A DNA stretch of 30,852 bases from Clostridiales bacterium (GTDB lineage: Bacteria; Bacillota; Clostridia; Oscillospirales; Oscillospiraceae). Shown here piece by piece: positions 15,546 through 22,463 of this stretch. Position numbers and translations under genes: made by a program. The notes under the pieces were generated by a model, which was not told the DNA's origin, did no database searches, and saw only the letters and a program-made list of their open reading frames with translations. The stretch is taken from positions 1 to 30,852 of the forward strand of contig DXYV01000035.1 of assembly GCA_019415645.1 (NCBI GenBank), read 5' to 3'. Position 1 is the first letter of the stretch, and the number at the start of each line of letters is the position of its first letter.

Positions 15546-17271
15546 CGCATACCGCCGTTTTTTTGCCTTTGCCGGAAAGCAGGCTGGGACATGGAAAAAA
15601 GGCTTGGTGTTCGAGTTCCTGCGGAGTATTTTTGAGGCATTCCAATTTATTGCCCTTCTTATCGTCCTTCGGGCGTTGGTGGAGCAAAATGTGACTGCCG
15701 CCACCGCTTGGGTGGCCTTTGGGACCATGGCGGTCAGCGTGGCCGGTGCTGCTCTGTTCTGGTATCTGGCTCATAACAGCGAGGGGCAGGCCAATTACCG
15801 GATGTGCGGAGATAAACGCATCCATATAGGGGAACGGATGAAATATATGCCTATGGGATATTTCAACAGCCAAAGCCTTGGGGCGCTCACAGCGGCAGCC
15901 ACCACGACCATGGAAGAAATCGAAGGCATGTCCTTTGCGGTTATTGCCCGGACTGTGGTAGGCATTATCCGCACTCTGGTATTCACCGTAGCGATCTTAT
16001 GTTTGGATTGGCGGGTCGGCATAGTGTTTCTGTTAGGTGTCCTTCTCTTCCTCTGGGTCAACGCGGGTCTGCTGAAAAAGTCTCGGCAGCTCTCCCCGGA
16101 ACGCATCCATGCCCAAACCGCCCTTGTGGACGCCGCACTGGAATACATACAGGGCATGAGTGTAGTGCGGGCATTCCGTGGCAGCCGGGCGGCTGAAAAG
16201 ACTATGAACGAAGCCATTGGGCAGACAGAACAAAAAAACTTCAAGTTGGAACGCAAGCGTATCCCCTACAATGTGCTGGAGCAGATCGTCCTACGCGTTG
16301 CGGCTGTGGTGGCGATTCTGCTTTCCATTTGGTTATTTCTCCAAGGGAGCATGAGCCTGTTTACCTGCCTGATGATGACGGTTTCCGCTTTTTTGGTTTA
16401 CAGCGAGTTGGAGTCCGCAGGCGAGATGTTTTTCATGTTGCCTATGATCGACGCATCCATCAGCCAGGTGGATGCGATTGACCAGGCGCCCCGGATGGAC
16501 GAGGGTGGCTCGGTCCGAACTCCCCAAAACAGGGACATCACCTTTGACCATGTGGACTTTTCCTATGGGGAGCGCAAGATCATTCAGGATGTGAGCTTTA
16601 CCGTTCCAGAAGGTACCACTACGGCTATTGTAGGGCCCTCTGGCTCCGGAAAGACTACCCTCACCAGCCTCATGGCCCGTTTTTGGGATGTTGACAGCGG
16701 CTCGGTCAAATTAGGTGGAATTGATGTGAAGGATTATGCGCTGGACAGCCTGATGAGCAATTTCAGCATGGTGTTCCAGACAGTGTATCTGTTTAACGAC
16801 AGCATTGAGAACAACATCAAATTTGGCAAACCGGATGCTACCCATGATGAGGTGGTTGCAGCCGCAAGGGCCGCCCGGTGCCACGACTTTATTTCCGCTC
16901 TGCCGGAGGGATATGACACGGTGATTGGTGAAGGGGGGGCCACCCTCTCAGGCGGAGAGCGGCAGAGACTTTCCATAGCCAGAGCCATGCTGAAGGATGC
17001 TCCCGTAGTCATATTGGATGAGGCGACTGCAAATGTAGATCCCGAAAACGAGGCCGATCTGCAAGAGGCGATAGAAGCTCTGACCGGAGGTAAAACCATC
17101 ATCATGATTGCGCACAGGCTCAAGACTGTGCGGCGCGCAGATCAGATACTGGTGTTAGAACATGGTCGGATAGCCCAGCGAGGCACGCACGAAAAACTCA
17201 TGCAGGAGCCGGGCATCTATGCCGATTTCATTCGCACCCGGCAGAAGGCTGTCAACTGGAAAATCTCGTGA
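15538..17271 (+). CDS. ABC half-transporter 2 (membrane + ATPase), YbtQ/IrtB-like
   Basis: A 577-residue partner of the preceding protein. ATG at 15538 follows GGAGGGAAAGAAC, and the start lies inside the previous gene. Six N-terminal membrane segments (e.g. FIALLIVLRALVEQ, VVGIIRTLVFTVAILCLDWRVGIVFLLGVLLFLWV) precede the ATPase: Walker A VGPSGSGKTT, Q-loop MVFQTVYLF, signature LSGGERQRLSIARAM, Walker B VVILDEATANVDPENE, switch IAHRLK. Both halves keep all catalytic motifs, so a heterodimer with two working sites is expected. Like its partner it carries the DPENE ending at the D-loop. It is followed closely by the KTR zinc-ribbon gene, suggesting one operon of four genes. Confidence 0.87.
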   Translation: MFDAYRRFFAFAGKQAGTWKKGLVFEFLRSIFEAFQFIALLIVLRALVEQNVTAATAWVAFGTMAVSVAGAALFWYLAHNSEGQANYRMCGDKRIHIGERMKYMPMGYFNSQSLGALTAAATTTMEEIEGMSFAVIARTVVGIIRTLVFTVAILCLDWRVGIVFLLGVLLFLWVNAGLLKKSRQLSPERIHAQTALVDAALEYIQGMSVVRAFRGSRAAEKTMNEAIGQTEQKNFKLERKRIPYNVLEQIVLRVAAVVAILLSIWLFLQGSMSLFTCLMMTVSAFLVYSELESAGEMFFMLPMIDASISQVDAIDQAPRMDEGGSVRTPQNRDITFDHVDFSYGERKIIQDVSFTVPEGTTTAIVGPSGSGKTTLTSLMARFWDVDSGSVKLGGIDVKDYALDSLMSNFSMVFQTVYLFNDSIENNIKFGKPDATHDEVVAAARAARCHDFISALPEGYDTVIGEGGATLSGGERQRLSIARAMLKDAPVVILDEATANVDPENEADLQEAIEALTGGKTIIMIAHRLKTVRRADQILVLEHGRIAQRGTHEKLMQEPGIYADFIRTRQKAVNWKIS

Positions 17272-17285
17272 AGGAGCGTGCCAGA

Positions 17286-17483
17286 ATGGACAATCTCATT
17301 GATAAAAAGGGCTGGCTGCACTGCCCGAAATGCGGACAAAGAACGGAGCAGAAAATTGGGCCGGACACAATAGCTCACCGCTGGCCGATGTACTGCCCAA
17401 AATGCGGTTGGGAAAGTGTGGTCAATGTTTTTAACGGTAAGGTAGAATTAGCTTCTTCCGAAGAAAAAGGCGGTGCGCCATGA
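17286..17483 (+). CDS. Cysteine-rich KTR-domain (zinc-ribbon) small protein
   Basis: A 65-residue protein. ATG at 17286 follows AAGGAG (17271-17275); a GTG at 17268 would add six residues. Two CxxC pairs, CPKCGQRTEQKIGPDT and YCPKCGWES, form a zinc ribbon and match the Cys_rich_KTR family, small proteins often found in Firmicute mobile elements. It overlaps the DtxR-family gene by 4 bases (ATGA), so the two are translated together. Its role is unknown; metal sensing or metal storage close to a metal regulator is possible but unproven. Confidence 0.8.
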   Translation: MDNLIDKKGWLHCPKCGQRTEQKIGPDTIAHRWPMYCPKCGWESVVNVFNGKVELASSEEKGGAP

Positions 17484-17854
17484 AACTTCATGCGTCGGGA
17501 GAAGATTATCTGGAGGCTATACTTGTTCTCCATAAGAAGATGGGCATGGTGCGCTCCGTGGATGTCGCCCGGCACCTGGAGGTCACAAAGCCCAGCGTGT
17601 GCCATGCGGTGGCGACCCTGCGGGACGGAGGCTTCCTGACGATGGACAGCGACTATTTCCTGCACCTGACCGATGTGGGCCGGGAAGTGGCGGAGCAGAT
17701 CTACGAGAAACACCTTTTTTTCACAGAGCGCCTAATTGCAGCCGGCGTAGACCCCAAGACAGCCGAACAGGATGCCTGCCGGATTGAACATGTTATCAGC
17801 GAGGAGAGTTTCCAGCGGCTCAAAAAATCCACCCAAGAAAAGGAACAAAGCTAA
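17480..17854 (+). CDS. DtxR/MntR-family metal-dependent regulator
   Basis: A 124-residue protein with the family's N-terminal winged helix (ASGEDYLEAILVLHKKMGMVRSVDVARHLEVTKPSVCHAVATLRDGGFL) and dimerisation/metal-binding domain. It has no SH3-like third domain, as in MntR. By motif comparison the metal ligands appear to be D9, E12, H78, C100, E103 and H104: D9/E12/H78 follow MntR, while C100 in ACRIEH matches the Cys of DtxR (C102) where MntR has Glu. The metal preference therefore cannot be called (Fe or Mn). It is last in the ABC pair / KTR operon, overlaps the KTR gene and is followed by a terminator. Likely represses uptake genes when metal is sufficient. Confidence 0.88.
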   Translation: MKLHASGEDYLEAILVLHKKMGMVRSVDVARHLEVTKPSVCHAVATLRDGGFLTMDSDYFLHLTDVGREVAEQIYEKHLFFTERLIAAGVDPKTAEQDACRIEHVISEESFQRLKKSTQEKEQS

Positions 17855-17858
17855 AGTC

Positions 17859-17882
17859 AAGGGGCGGTGCAAACCGCCCCTT
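17859..17882 (+). terminator. Terminator of the transporter / DtxR operon
   Basis: AAGGGGCGGT (17859-17868) pairs exactly with ACCGCCCCTT (17873-17882) around GCAA, followed by CTCATTTGATTT. It is positioned just after the regulator's stop codon. Confidence 0.75.
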
Positions 17883-17911
17883 CTCATTTGATTTGGAGAG
17901 GTGATCTATGA

Positions 17912-18607
17912 ATGAAAAAACAGATATTAGTCATAGATGATAGCCTGCCAATATGCCGGTTGCTGCGATCGGCTCTGCAGAGTGACACGGTAGATGTACA
18001 TTATTTCACCAGAGTGGCAGATGCGCTCGACAGTTTTATGAAACATCGATATTGCTTGGTCATTATGGATATCTCTGTAGAGGGCGCCGATGGGATGGAA
18101 CTACTCCAGACAATTTTCCAAGCAAAGCATGTTCCGATTCTGGTGATTACAGAGGACTTAAATCCTGACAAGGGGATGAAACTTCTTGATGCCGGTGCAA
18201 CAGTATGTATAAGAAAACCTTTTGCCCTATCGGTCTGTTCCTCTCAAGTAAATGCACTCATTCGGTTATATACAGAAACAGAGCCCTCGGAAAATGGGTA
18301 TTATACTCTGGCGTTTGGAACAGAACTTATCATCAACCCATTACACCGCCAGGTAAAGATGAATGGCTCCTTTCTGAACCTGACCAGAAAAGAATTTGAT
18401 TTGCTTTACTATATGGCCAGCCATCCCGGTCAGGTATTTAGCCGGACGCAACTGTATAATCGAATCTGGCAGGACAACAGTGAGTTTAATATTGACGAAG
18501 TGGTGAGGTTCCACGTTCAGGCCCTTCGGAGGAAACTAAGTCCTTCTGGTAAGGACTTTATTCAAACAGTCTGGGGGATTGGATATCGCTTTATTGATAA
18601 TGATTGA
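17912..18607 (+). CDS. OmpR/PhoB-family response regulator (orphan)
   Basis: A 231-residue two-domain regulator. Receiver domain: acidic pair DD at 9-10, phospho-acceptor D53 (VIMDIS), T80 (LVITED), K102 (IRKPF). The C-terminal winged helix (about 130-230) contains LTRKEFDLLYYMASHPGQVFSRTQLYNRIWQ and VRFHVQALRRKLSPSG...TVWGIGYRF, the classical OmpR pattern. Start at 17912 fits the family (MKKQILVIDD); an ATG at 17908 opens a 10-codon decoy frame across the same site, which might modulate initiation. No histidine kinase is encoded beside it; the next gene is 800 bases away. It is more AT-rich than the flanking operons, hinting at separate origin. Confidence 0.9.
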   Translation: MKKQILVIDDSLPICRLLRSALQSDTVDVHYFTRVADALDSFMKHRYCLVIMDISVEGADGMELLQTIFQAKHVPILVITEDLNPDKGMKLLDAGATVCIRKPFALSVCSSQVNALIRLYTETEPSENGYYTLAFGTELIINPLHRQVKMNGSFLNLTRKEFDLLYYMASHPGQVFSRTQLYNRIWQDNSEFNIDEVVRFHVQALRRKLSPSGKDFIQTVWGIGYRFIDND

Positions 18608-18622
18608 GCGGATACTTAAACA

Positions 18623-18656
18623 AAGATCAGCGCCATCTTATAATGGCGCTGATCTT
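18623..18656. terminator. Terminator after the response regulator
   Basis: A 14-bp perfect stem (18623-18636 with 18643-18656, AAGATCAGCGCCAT / ATGGCGCTGATCTT) with a six-base loop lies 16 bases after the stop, followed by GTAATATTATGG. The long stem supports termination although the T-run is weak. Confidence 0.65.
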
Positions 18657-19288
18657 GTAATATTATGGAGAATAATCTATAAAAAAACTCGGAGTTTCCT
18701 ACGAAAAATCCCATAAATTTCCTATTATCCTTTTTGTAATGGCAGTATTCTCCGAAAAAATATATTCGGCCAGTATTCGCCTGTACCTGACCGTTGTCCA
18801 AGGAGATGATGATAATAAAAACACAAAATGCAGGCAATGTTCAAAATCTCATATCTCCGGGAATAGCGGGCGGCCTCACTCCATGAACATGATACGGAGA
18901 TAGGTCGCCTAAACTGTTCACCGATATTTCCATGCATAGCTCGGCAGGTTTCAAGTTCGTACCACCAGAATTGAATATAATTAAATATCGGCAGGGCGGC
19001 AGCTCCCCGCTGCCAGATTTGAAGAAAGAAAGGAGATGATGCGCGCCGCCTGTGTGCCGGCCCGCTTATGCGGTAAGGAGATTGATGCGAATTGGCAGAT
19101 GCCATCTATCGCATTAAGTTGTTCCGCCGTTTAAACCAGCCGCGACACACCGCTTTTAAATTAAGAAACGGCTCCTTATGCCGCATTGTTTCTCGACATA
19201 GGGGCAGAGAATTCAGCACGCAGGGGGACGAGCCTCCCCCTGCCGGTGGGACTGGTTCTCCTTGCGGACTTCTTAATGTATGTGACCT

Positions 19289-19333
19289 AAGAGCGGCCGA
19301 TTTTGCGCCAGAACGCAAAACCGGCCGCTCTTT
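19289..19333 (+). terminator. Terminator-like hairpin in the sigma-gene leader
   Basis: The arms 19289-19307 and 19314-19332 pair over 19 positions with one mismatch (AAGAGCGGCCG / CGGCCGCTCTT core) around CCAGAA, then TTTCC. It lies about 95 bases before the sigma-like gene, so transcription must pass it or start after it. Confidence 0.65.
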
Positions 19334-19374
19334 CCTGGTATTGTGGCGCCCCGTGCGATGCCGCAGTCCTCCGG

Positions 19375-19408
19375 CTTCTGAAATTTTGACTTCTCAAAAT
19401 TTCAGAAG
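19375..19408 (+). promoter_or_regulatory. Palindrome reaching the ribosome site of the sigma-like gene
   Basis: CTTCTGAAATTTTGA (19375-19389) pairs exactly with TCAAAATTTCAGAAG (19394-19408). Beyond it CCTCCG (19368-19373) can pair with the CGGAGG of the ribosome site (19412-19417). The arm CTTCTGAWAT also occurs in the palindrome before the coupling-protein gene. Confidence 0.65.
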
Positions 19409-19426
19409 ATTCGGAGGTTACGGCGA

Positions 19427-19888
19427 ATGCCGAAATATGATAAATATCACCCTGATTATGGGAGTCTCTATCCGGAGATTCAAGCGCGGCCTGATGTCCT
19501 CTCGGTACTGAAGAAAAGTGACCGCAAGATGGAGTACATGGAAGTAGACATCAAGCAAGAACGATTTTCCTACGACCCAGAGGGTAAAGTCGCTGACCTT
19601 TTGCCCGGTCGGGAGGATTCCTACGACCGGCTGATGGAGGAGGAACACCGCCAATTCTCCATAGATGAGCCAACACCAGAGGCGGTAATGCTCCATGAGG
19701 AGGAATTGTGGCTGCTCCGCACGGCTCTGCTACAGTTGACCGCCGAGGAGAAGGCCCTGGTCGACGCACTGTTCTACCAGGAGCTGACCGAGCGGGAGTA
19801 TGCGCAACAGCTCGGGATTTCTCAGAAAGGAGTCAATAAGCGCCGCCATAAAGTCCTGGCAAAACTCAAAAAAATTATAAAAACATAA
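19427..19888 (+). CDS. Sigma-70 region-4-like regulatory protein
   Basis: A 153-residue protein with GGAGG at 19413-19417. The N-terminal half (RKMEYMEVDIKQERFSYDPEGKVADLLPGREDSYDRLMEEE) is charged and unassigned. The C-terminal ~60 residues (LWLLRTALLQLTAEEKALVDALFYQELTEREYAQQLGISQKGVNKRRHKVLAKLKKII) are a clear sigma-factor region 4 helix-turn-helix. It resembles the small sigma-like proteins of conjugative transposons (such as the Tn916 orf7 type), which activate transfer or excision genes. Region 2 is missing, so it may act as an activator or partial sigma factor. It lies upstream of the recombinase operon and downstream of a long structured leader. Confidence 0.8.
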   Translation: MPKYDKYHPDYGSLYPEIQARPDVLSVLKKSDRKMEYMEVDIKQERFSYDPEGKVADLLPGREDSYDRLMEEEHRQFSIDEPTPEAVMLHEEELWLLRTALLQLTAEEKALVDALFYQELTEREYAQQLGISQKGVNKRRHKVLAKLKKIIKT

Positions 19889-19903
19889 AATTCTGGTTCT
19901 CAG

Positions 19904-19936
19904 CCCCCTCACTCAACGGGTAATAGAGTGAGGGGG
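19904..19936 (+). terminator. Hairpin terminator after the sigma-like gene
   Basis: CCCCCTCACTC (19904-19914) pairs exactly with GAGTGAGGGGG (19926-19936) over an 11-base loop; TTCCCTCTC follows. It sits 15 bases after the stop codon. Confidence 0.65.
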
Positions 19937-20397
19937 TTCCCTCTCGTGTTCTTTGAAAATTGAATATCCGATCATCTGGATACCTTCCTGACAGGGCCCC
20001 TTGACCGGGGCAAGCGACGCTGGAGGATGCGCCAAGACCACCTGTAGAGGTCCGGCAGAGACTGCAAACGAAGTCATCTGCACATTTTTTCGTTCTTTTT
20101 TGCAAGACTGCAGGATACTCCCTCTATCAACGACGGCCAAATAAGGTGCCAAGCGGGTCCATCCGTCCACAAAACAGCCTGTGGCGGGCTGTTTCGCAAT
20201 GACTCCGTCAGGGACAATGATACTTCTGCCCAGTCCCAGCCGCAAGCAAGGAGGGCAGCCGGGAGAGATCCTCGCGGGGGTGAGACGCCCATGACGCAGT
20301 GAAGCCAGCTGCGGTCCAGATCGGTTGCCCTGCCGCCTGGGGAAGTAGTGTCGAATACAGGCGCATATGAGACAACACAACTGTGAAGTCTTAATAT

Positions 20398-20425
20398 CAG
20401 AAGCCATGGGGATCGCTTCTGTTTT
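20398..20425 (+). terminator. Leader terminator 1 of the recombinase operon
   Basis: CAGAAGC (20398-20404) pairs with GCTTCTG (20415-20421), followed by TTTT and CCC. A 7-bp stem with a 10-base loop. Confidence 0.5.
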
Positions 20426-20489
20426 CCCAACTGCCCTTCCGTTGACCGGAACTTGCCGTATGTGCAGCCATTCCAACCAGACGAGGGCT

Positions 20490-20515
20490 GGGCCGCGGGA
20501 GCGGTCCCTATTTTT
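20490..20515 (+). terminator. Leader terminator 2 of the recombinase operon
   Basis: GGGCCGC (20490-20496) and GCGGTCC (20501-20507) pair around GGGA, followed by CTATTTTT. The stem and the TATTTTT tail are the same as at 2690-2715 before the toprim gene. Confidence 0.6.
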
Positions 20516-20539
20516 GTGGTATTAAGAATCCAAGACACC

Positions 20540-20591
20540 GGGGCCGTCCATCGGCTCCGGTGGGCGGCCCCTCCGAAGAAGGAGGGCTTTT
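20540..20591 (+). promoter_or_regulatory. Mutually exclusive hairpins at the small-gene ribosome site
   Basis: Hairpin A joins GGGGCCGTCCA (20540-20550) with TGGGCGGCCCC (20561-20571). Hairpin B joins CCCTCC (20569-20574) with GGAGGG (20581-20586), followed by CTTTTT. They share bases 20569-20571 and compete. B is both terminator-like and able to hide the GGAGG serving the ATG at 20596, the classical layout of an attenuator. Confidence 0.55.
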
Positions 20592-20595
20592 TGCT

Positions 20596-20751
20596 ATGAC
20601 CAGAAAAGAACTATCGGACAACTTATCCTTTCTCTCTGCCCTGAAAATGCTGGAGGGCCTCGCAGCCGCAGGAAAACTGACCAATGAAGAGAAAGAAAGG
20701 GTGCGGGAGGAAATGGAGCGGCGGCTCCGTCCCACCCTCCTGTTTGCCTGA
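20596..20751 (+). CDS. Small SHOCT-like protein ahead of the recombinases
   Basis: A 51-residue protein starting at ATG 20596 with GGAGG at 20581-20585. Residues 15-43 (LKMLEGLAAAGKLTNEEKERVREEMERRL) follow the SHOCT-type helix-turn pattern (L..L..L...G.IT..EF......L) of short oligomerisation modules. It is 126 bases ahead of the first recombinase gene. A regulatory or recombinase-partner role is plausible, but there is no direct evidence. Its ribosome site is inside a competing hairpin. Confidence 0.6.
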   Translation: MTRKELSDNLSFLSALKMLEGLAAAGKLTNEEKERVREEMERRLRPTLLFA

Positions 20752-20876
20752 TGCTCCCCTTTATTTTTGATGGCCTTGTTGCCCAGATTTCCCGCCCGTT
20801 TTTCGTTGGTATTGGTGAATGGCTATTGCGGGGAGACCATGGTATTGTGTGTCGCGGAAAGGAGGTCAAAAAAGAT

Positions 20877-22463
20877 ATGACCACAGTAAACACAAGCGCC
20901 GTAAGTGTTCCGCGGATCACCGTGATCGACCCGCACATCCCGGAAAGGGCCAAGCTGAGGGTAGCGGCATACGCCAGAGTCAGCAGCGACTCAGATGACC
21001 AGATCAACTCCTACATCGCCCAGGTGGACTTCTACAGCAAGTACATCTCCGCGAGAAAGGACTGGGAGCTGGTGGACATCTACGCGGACGAGGGCATCAC
21101 TGGGCTGGAGGCCCGGAAACGGGACGATTTCAACCGCATGATGGAGGACTGCCGGACGGGGAAGATCGACCGAGTACTGGTGAAATCCATCTCCCGGTTC
21201 GCCCGCAACACCAAGGAGTACATCCAATTCGTGCGGGAACTGCTCCGGCTGGGCATCTCCATCCACTTCGAGAAAGAGAACATCGACACCGGAAAGATGA
21301 CCACGGAGCAGATCGCCCAAATCTATGGGGCCTTCGCCCAGATGGAATCCACCAACCACTCCGGCAATATGCGGACCAGCATGCGGATACGGATGGAAAA
21401 GGGCCTGTTCGTCCCGCCAACCGCTCCCTATGGATACCGTCTGGCCGGCCGGGACCTGGAGATCGTCCCCGAGGAGGCCCAGGTGGTCCGCTGGATCTAT
21501 GACGCCTACCTGAACGGGAAGGGCAAGGATGACATCGCCAACGAGCTGAATCGGCTGGGCGCGGGTCGGGGACACAACCGGGAGAAGTGGTATCCCTCCA
21601 CAGTGAACTACATCCTGACCAACATCTCCTACACCGGGGATATGATCTGGCAGAAGACCTTCGCCACCGATACCATCCCCTTCCGGCAGATCCGCAACCG
21701 GGGGCAGAAGCCGCAATACTTCGCGGAGAACTGCCATCCGCCCATTGTGAGCCGAGACGAATTCCAGCGAGTACAGTCCCTGATGGCCGTCCGCAGGGAG
21801 CAGTTCACCGGCCGGGCAAAGCCCAGGACATCCCTCTATAGTAAGCGGATCTATTGCGGAGAATGCGGGTCCGTATGCCGCATGAAGATCACCCACGGGA
21901 AGACCTACTGGGTCTGCCACCGGCATGACCGCGCCAAGGAGAACTGCCCAGTGCCCCAGGTACCAGAGCATGAGATTCAGCAGGCGGTCCTGCGGTGCTG
22001 CCACAAGCTGAAACAGGACCATGGTACGATTCTCCGTCCGATCCTGGAACAGCTGAAAGAACTTCGGGAGCGGGAACTTCGCTCCAACCGGAAAATCAGT
22101 GATATTGATAAAGAGATCGCGCATCTCACAGAGCAGAATCTCGTCCTTGTTCGACTGAAGTCGAAGGGGTACGTAGATCCTGCTCTTTATCTATCCCAAA
22201 CGGACGAGATTGACCGAAAACTGCGGGATCTGCGGAAGCTGCGCCGCCGGGTCATGGAGGCCGCGGGGGAGGATCAGCAGATCCAAGCCACGGAGCAGAT
22301 GTTGGACTACCTGACAGACAGCCCGGCACAGCTGGAGGAAGTGGATGAGGAGCTCTTCGAGTCCCTAATCGACCGGATCACGATCCACTCGGCGGAGCAG
22401 CTGAACATCCAGCTCCACAACGGCCTGATCCTGACAGAGACGATGGGAAGGACGGTGAGATAG
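20877..22463 (+). CDS. Large serine recombinase 1
   Basis: A 528-residue large serine recombinase. ATG at 20877 is chosen because of AAAGGAGG (20858-20865); the frame stays open upstream without a ribosome site. The resolvase-type catalytic domain (about 25-175) has YARVSSDSDDQINSYIAQ with the nucleophilic Ser in ARVS, then DIYADEGITGLEARKRDDFNRMMEDCRTGKID and VKSISRFARNTKEY with catalytic arginines. The recombinase domain (about 185-290) and zinc ribbon (YCGECGSVCRMKI...CHRHDRAKENC) follow, then a coiled coil (about 380-450). It probably mediates excision/integration of an element by strand exchange at att sites. First of three adjacent recombinase genes; the next starts immediately after its stop. 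Confidence 0.93.
   Translation: MTTVNTSAVSVPRITVIDPHIPERAKLRVAAYARVSSDSDDQINSYIAQVDFYSKYISARKDWELVDIYADEGITGLEARKRDDFNRMMEDCRTGKIDRVLVKSISRFARNTKEYIQFVRELLRLGISIHFEKENIDTGKMTTEQIAQIYGAFAQMESTNHSGNMRTSMRIRMEKGLFVPPTAPYGYRLAGRDLEIVPEEAQVVRWIYDAYLNGKGKDDIANELNRLGAGRGHNREKWYPSTVNYILTNISYTGDMIWQKTFATDTIPFRQIRNRGQKPQYFAENCHPPIVSRDEFQRVQSLMAVRREQFTGRAKPRTSLYSKRIYCGECGSVCRMKITHGKTYWVCHRHDRAKENCPVPQVPEHEIQQAVLRCCHKLKQDHGTILRPILEQLKELRERELRSNRKISDIDKEIAHLTEQNLVLVRLKSKGYVDPALYLSQTDEIDRKLRDLRKLRRRVMEAAGEDQQIQATEQMLDYLTDSPAQLEEVDEELFESLIDRITIHSAEQLNIQLHNGLILTETMGRTVR

Larger units (their letters stand above)
18657..19426 (+). other. Long gene-free leader before the sigma-like gene
   Basis: About 770 bases without a convincing gene. 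Two AAGGAGATGATG sequences (18800-18811 and 19030-19041) could start short peptides of 26 and 32 residues, but their ribosome sites abut the ATG, so I do not call them. A TATAAT at 18976-18981 could be a promoter -10. Three hairpins follow: GCAGGGGGA/TCCCCCTGC (19220-19243), a 19-bp terminator-like stem (19289-19333) and the palindrome at the sigma-gene ribosome site (19375-19408). The layout looks like an attenuated leader. Confidence 0.55.
19947..20595 (+). other. Structured leader of the recombinase operon with boxA-like sequence
   Basis: A 650-base stretch without a convincing gene. It opens with TGTTCTTTGAAAATTGAATA (19947-19966), very close to the boxA antitermination sequence of Firmicute rRNA operons. 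Downstream are GCCCC/GGGGC (19997-20012) and AAACAGCC/GGCTGTTT (20172-20194) hairpins and three terminator-like structures (20398-20425, 20490-20515, 20569-20591). Open frames on the minus strand lack ribosome sites. This may be a regulatory leader or a non-coding RNA gene. Confidence 0.55.

Noticed and set aside
18806..19134. Two short open frames after AAGGAGATGATG (26 and 32 codons)
   Set aside because: Their ribosome sites abut the ATG, and neither peptide is recognisable. They are described in the leader, not called as genes.
19913..20538. Minus-strand open frames of 150-190 codons in the recombinase leader
   Set aside because: There are no ribosome sites and the region is dominated by hairpins and a boxA-like sequence, so a leader or non-coding RNA is more likely.
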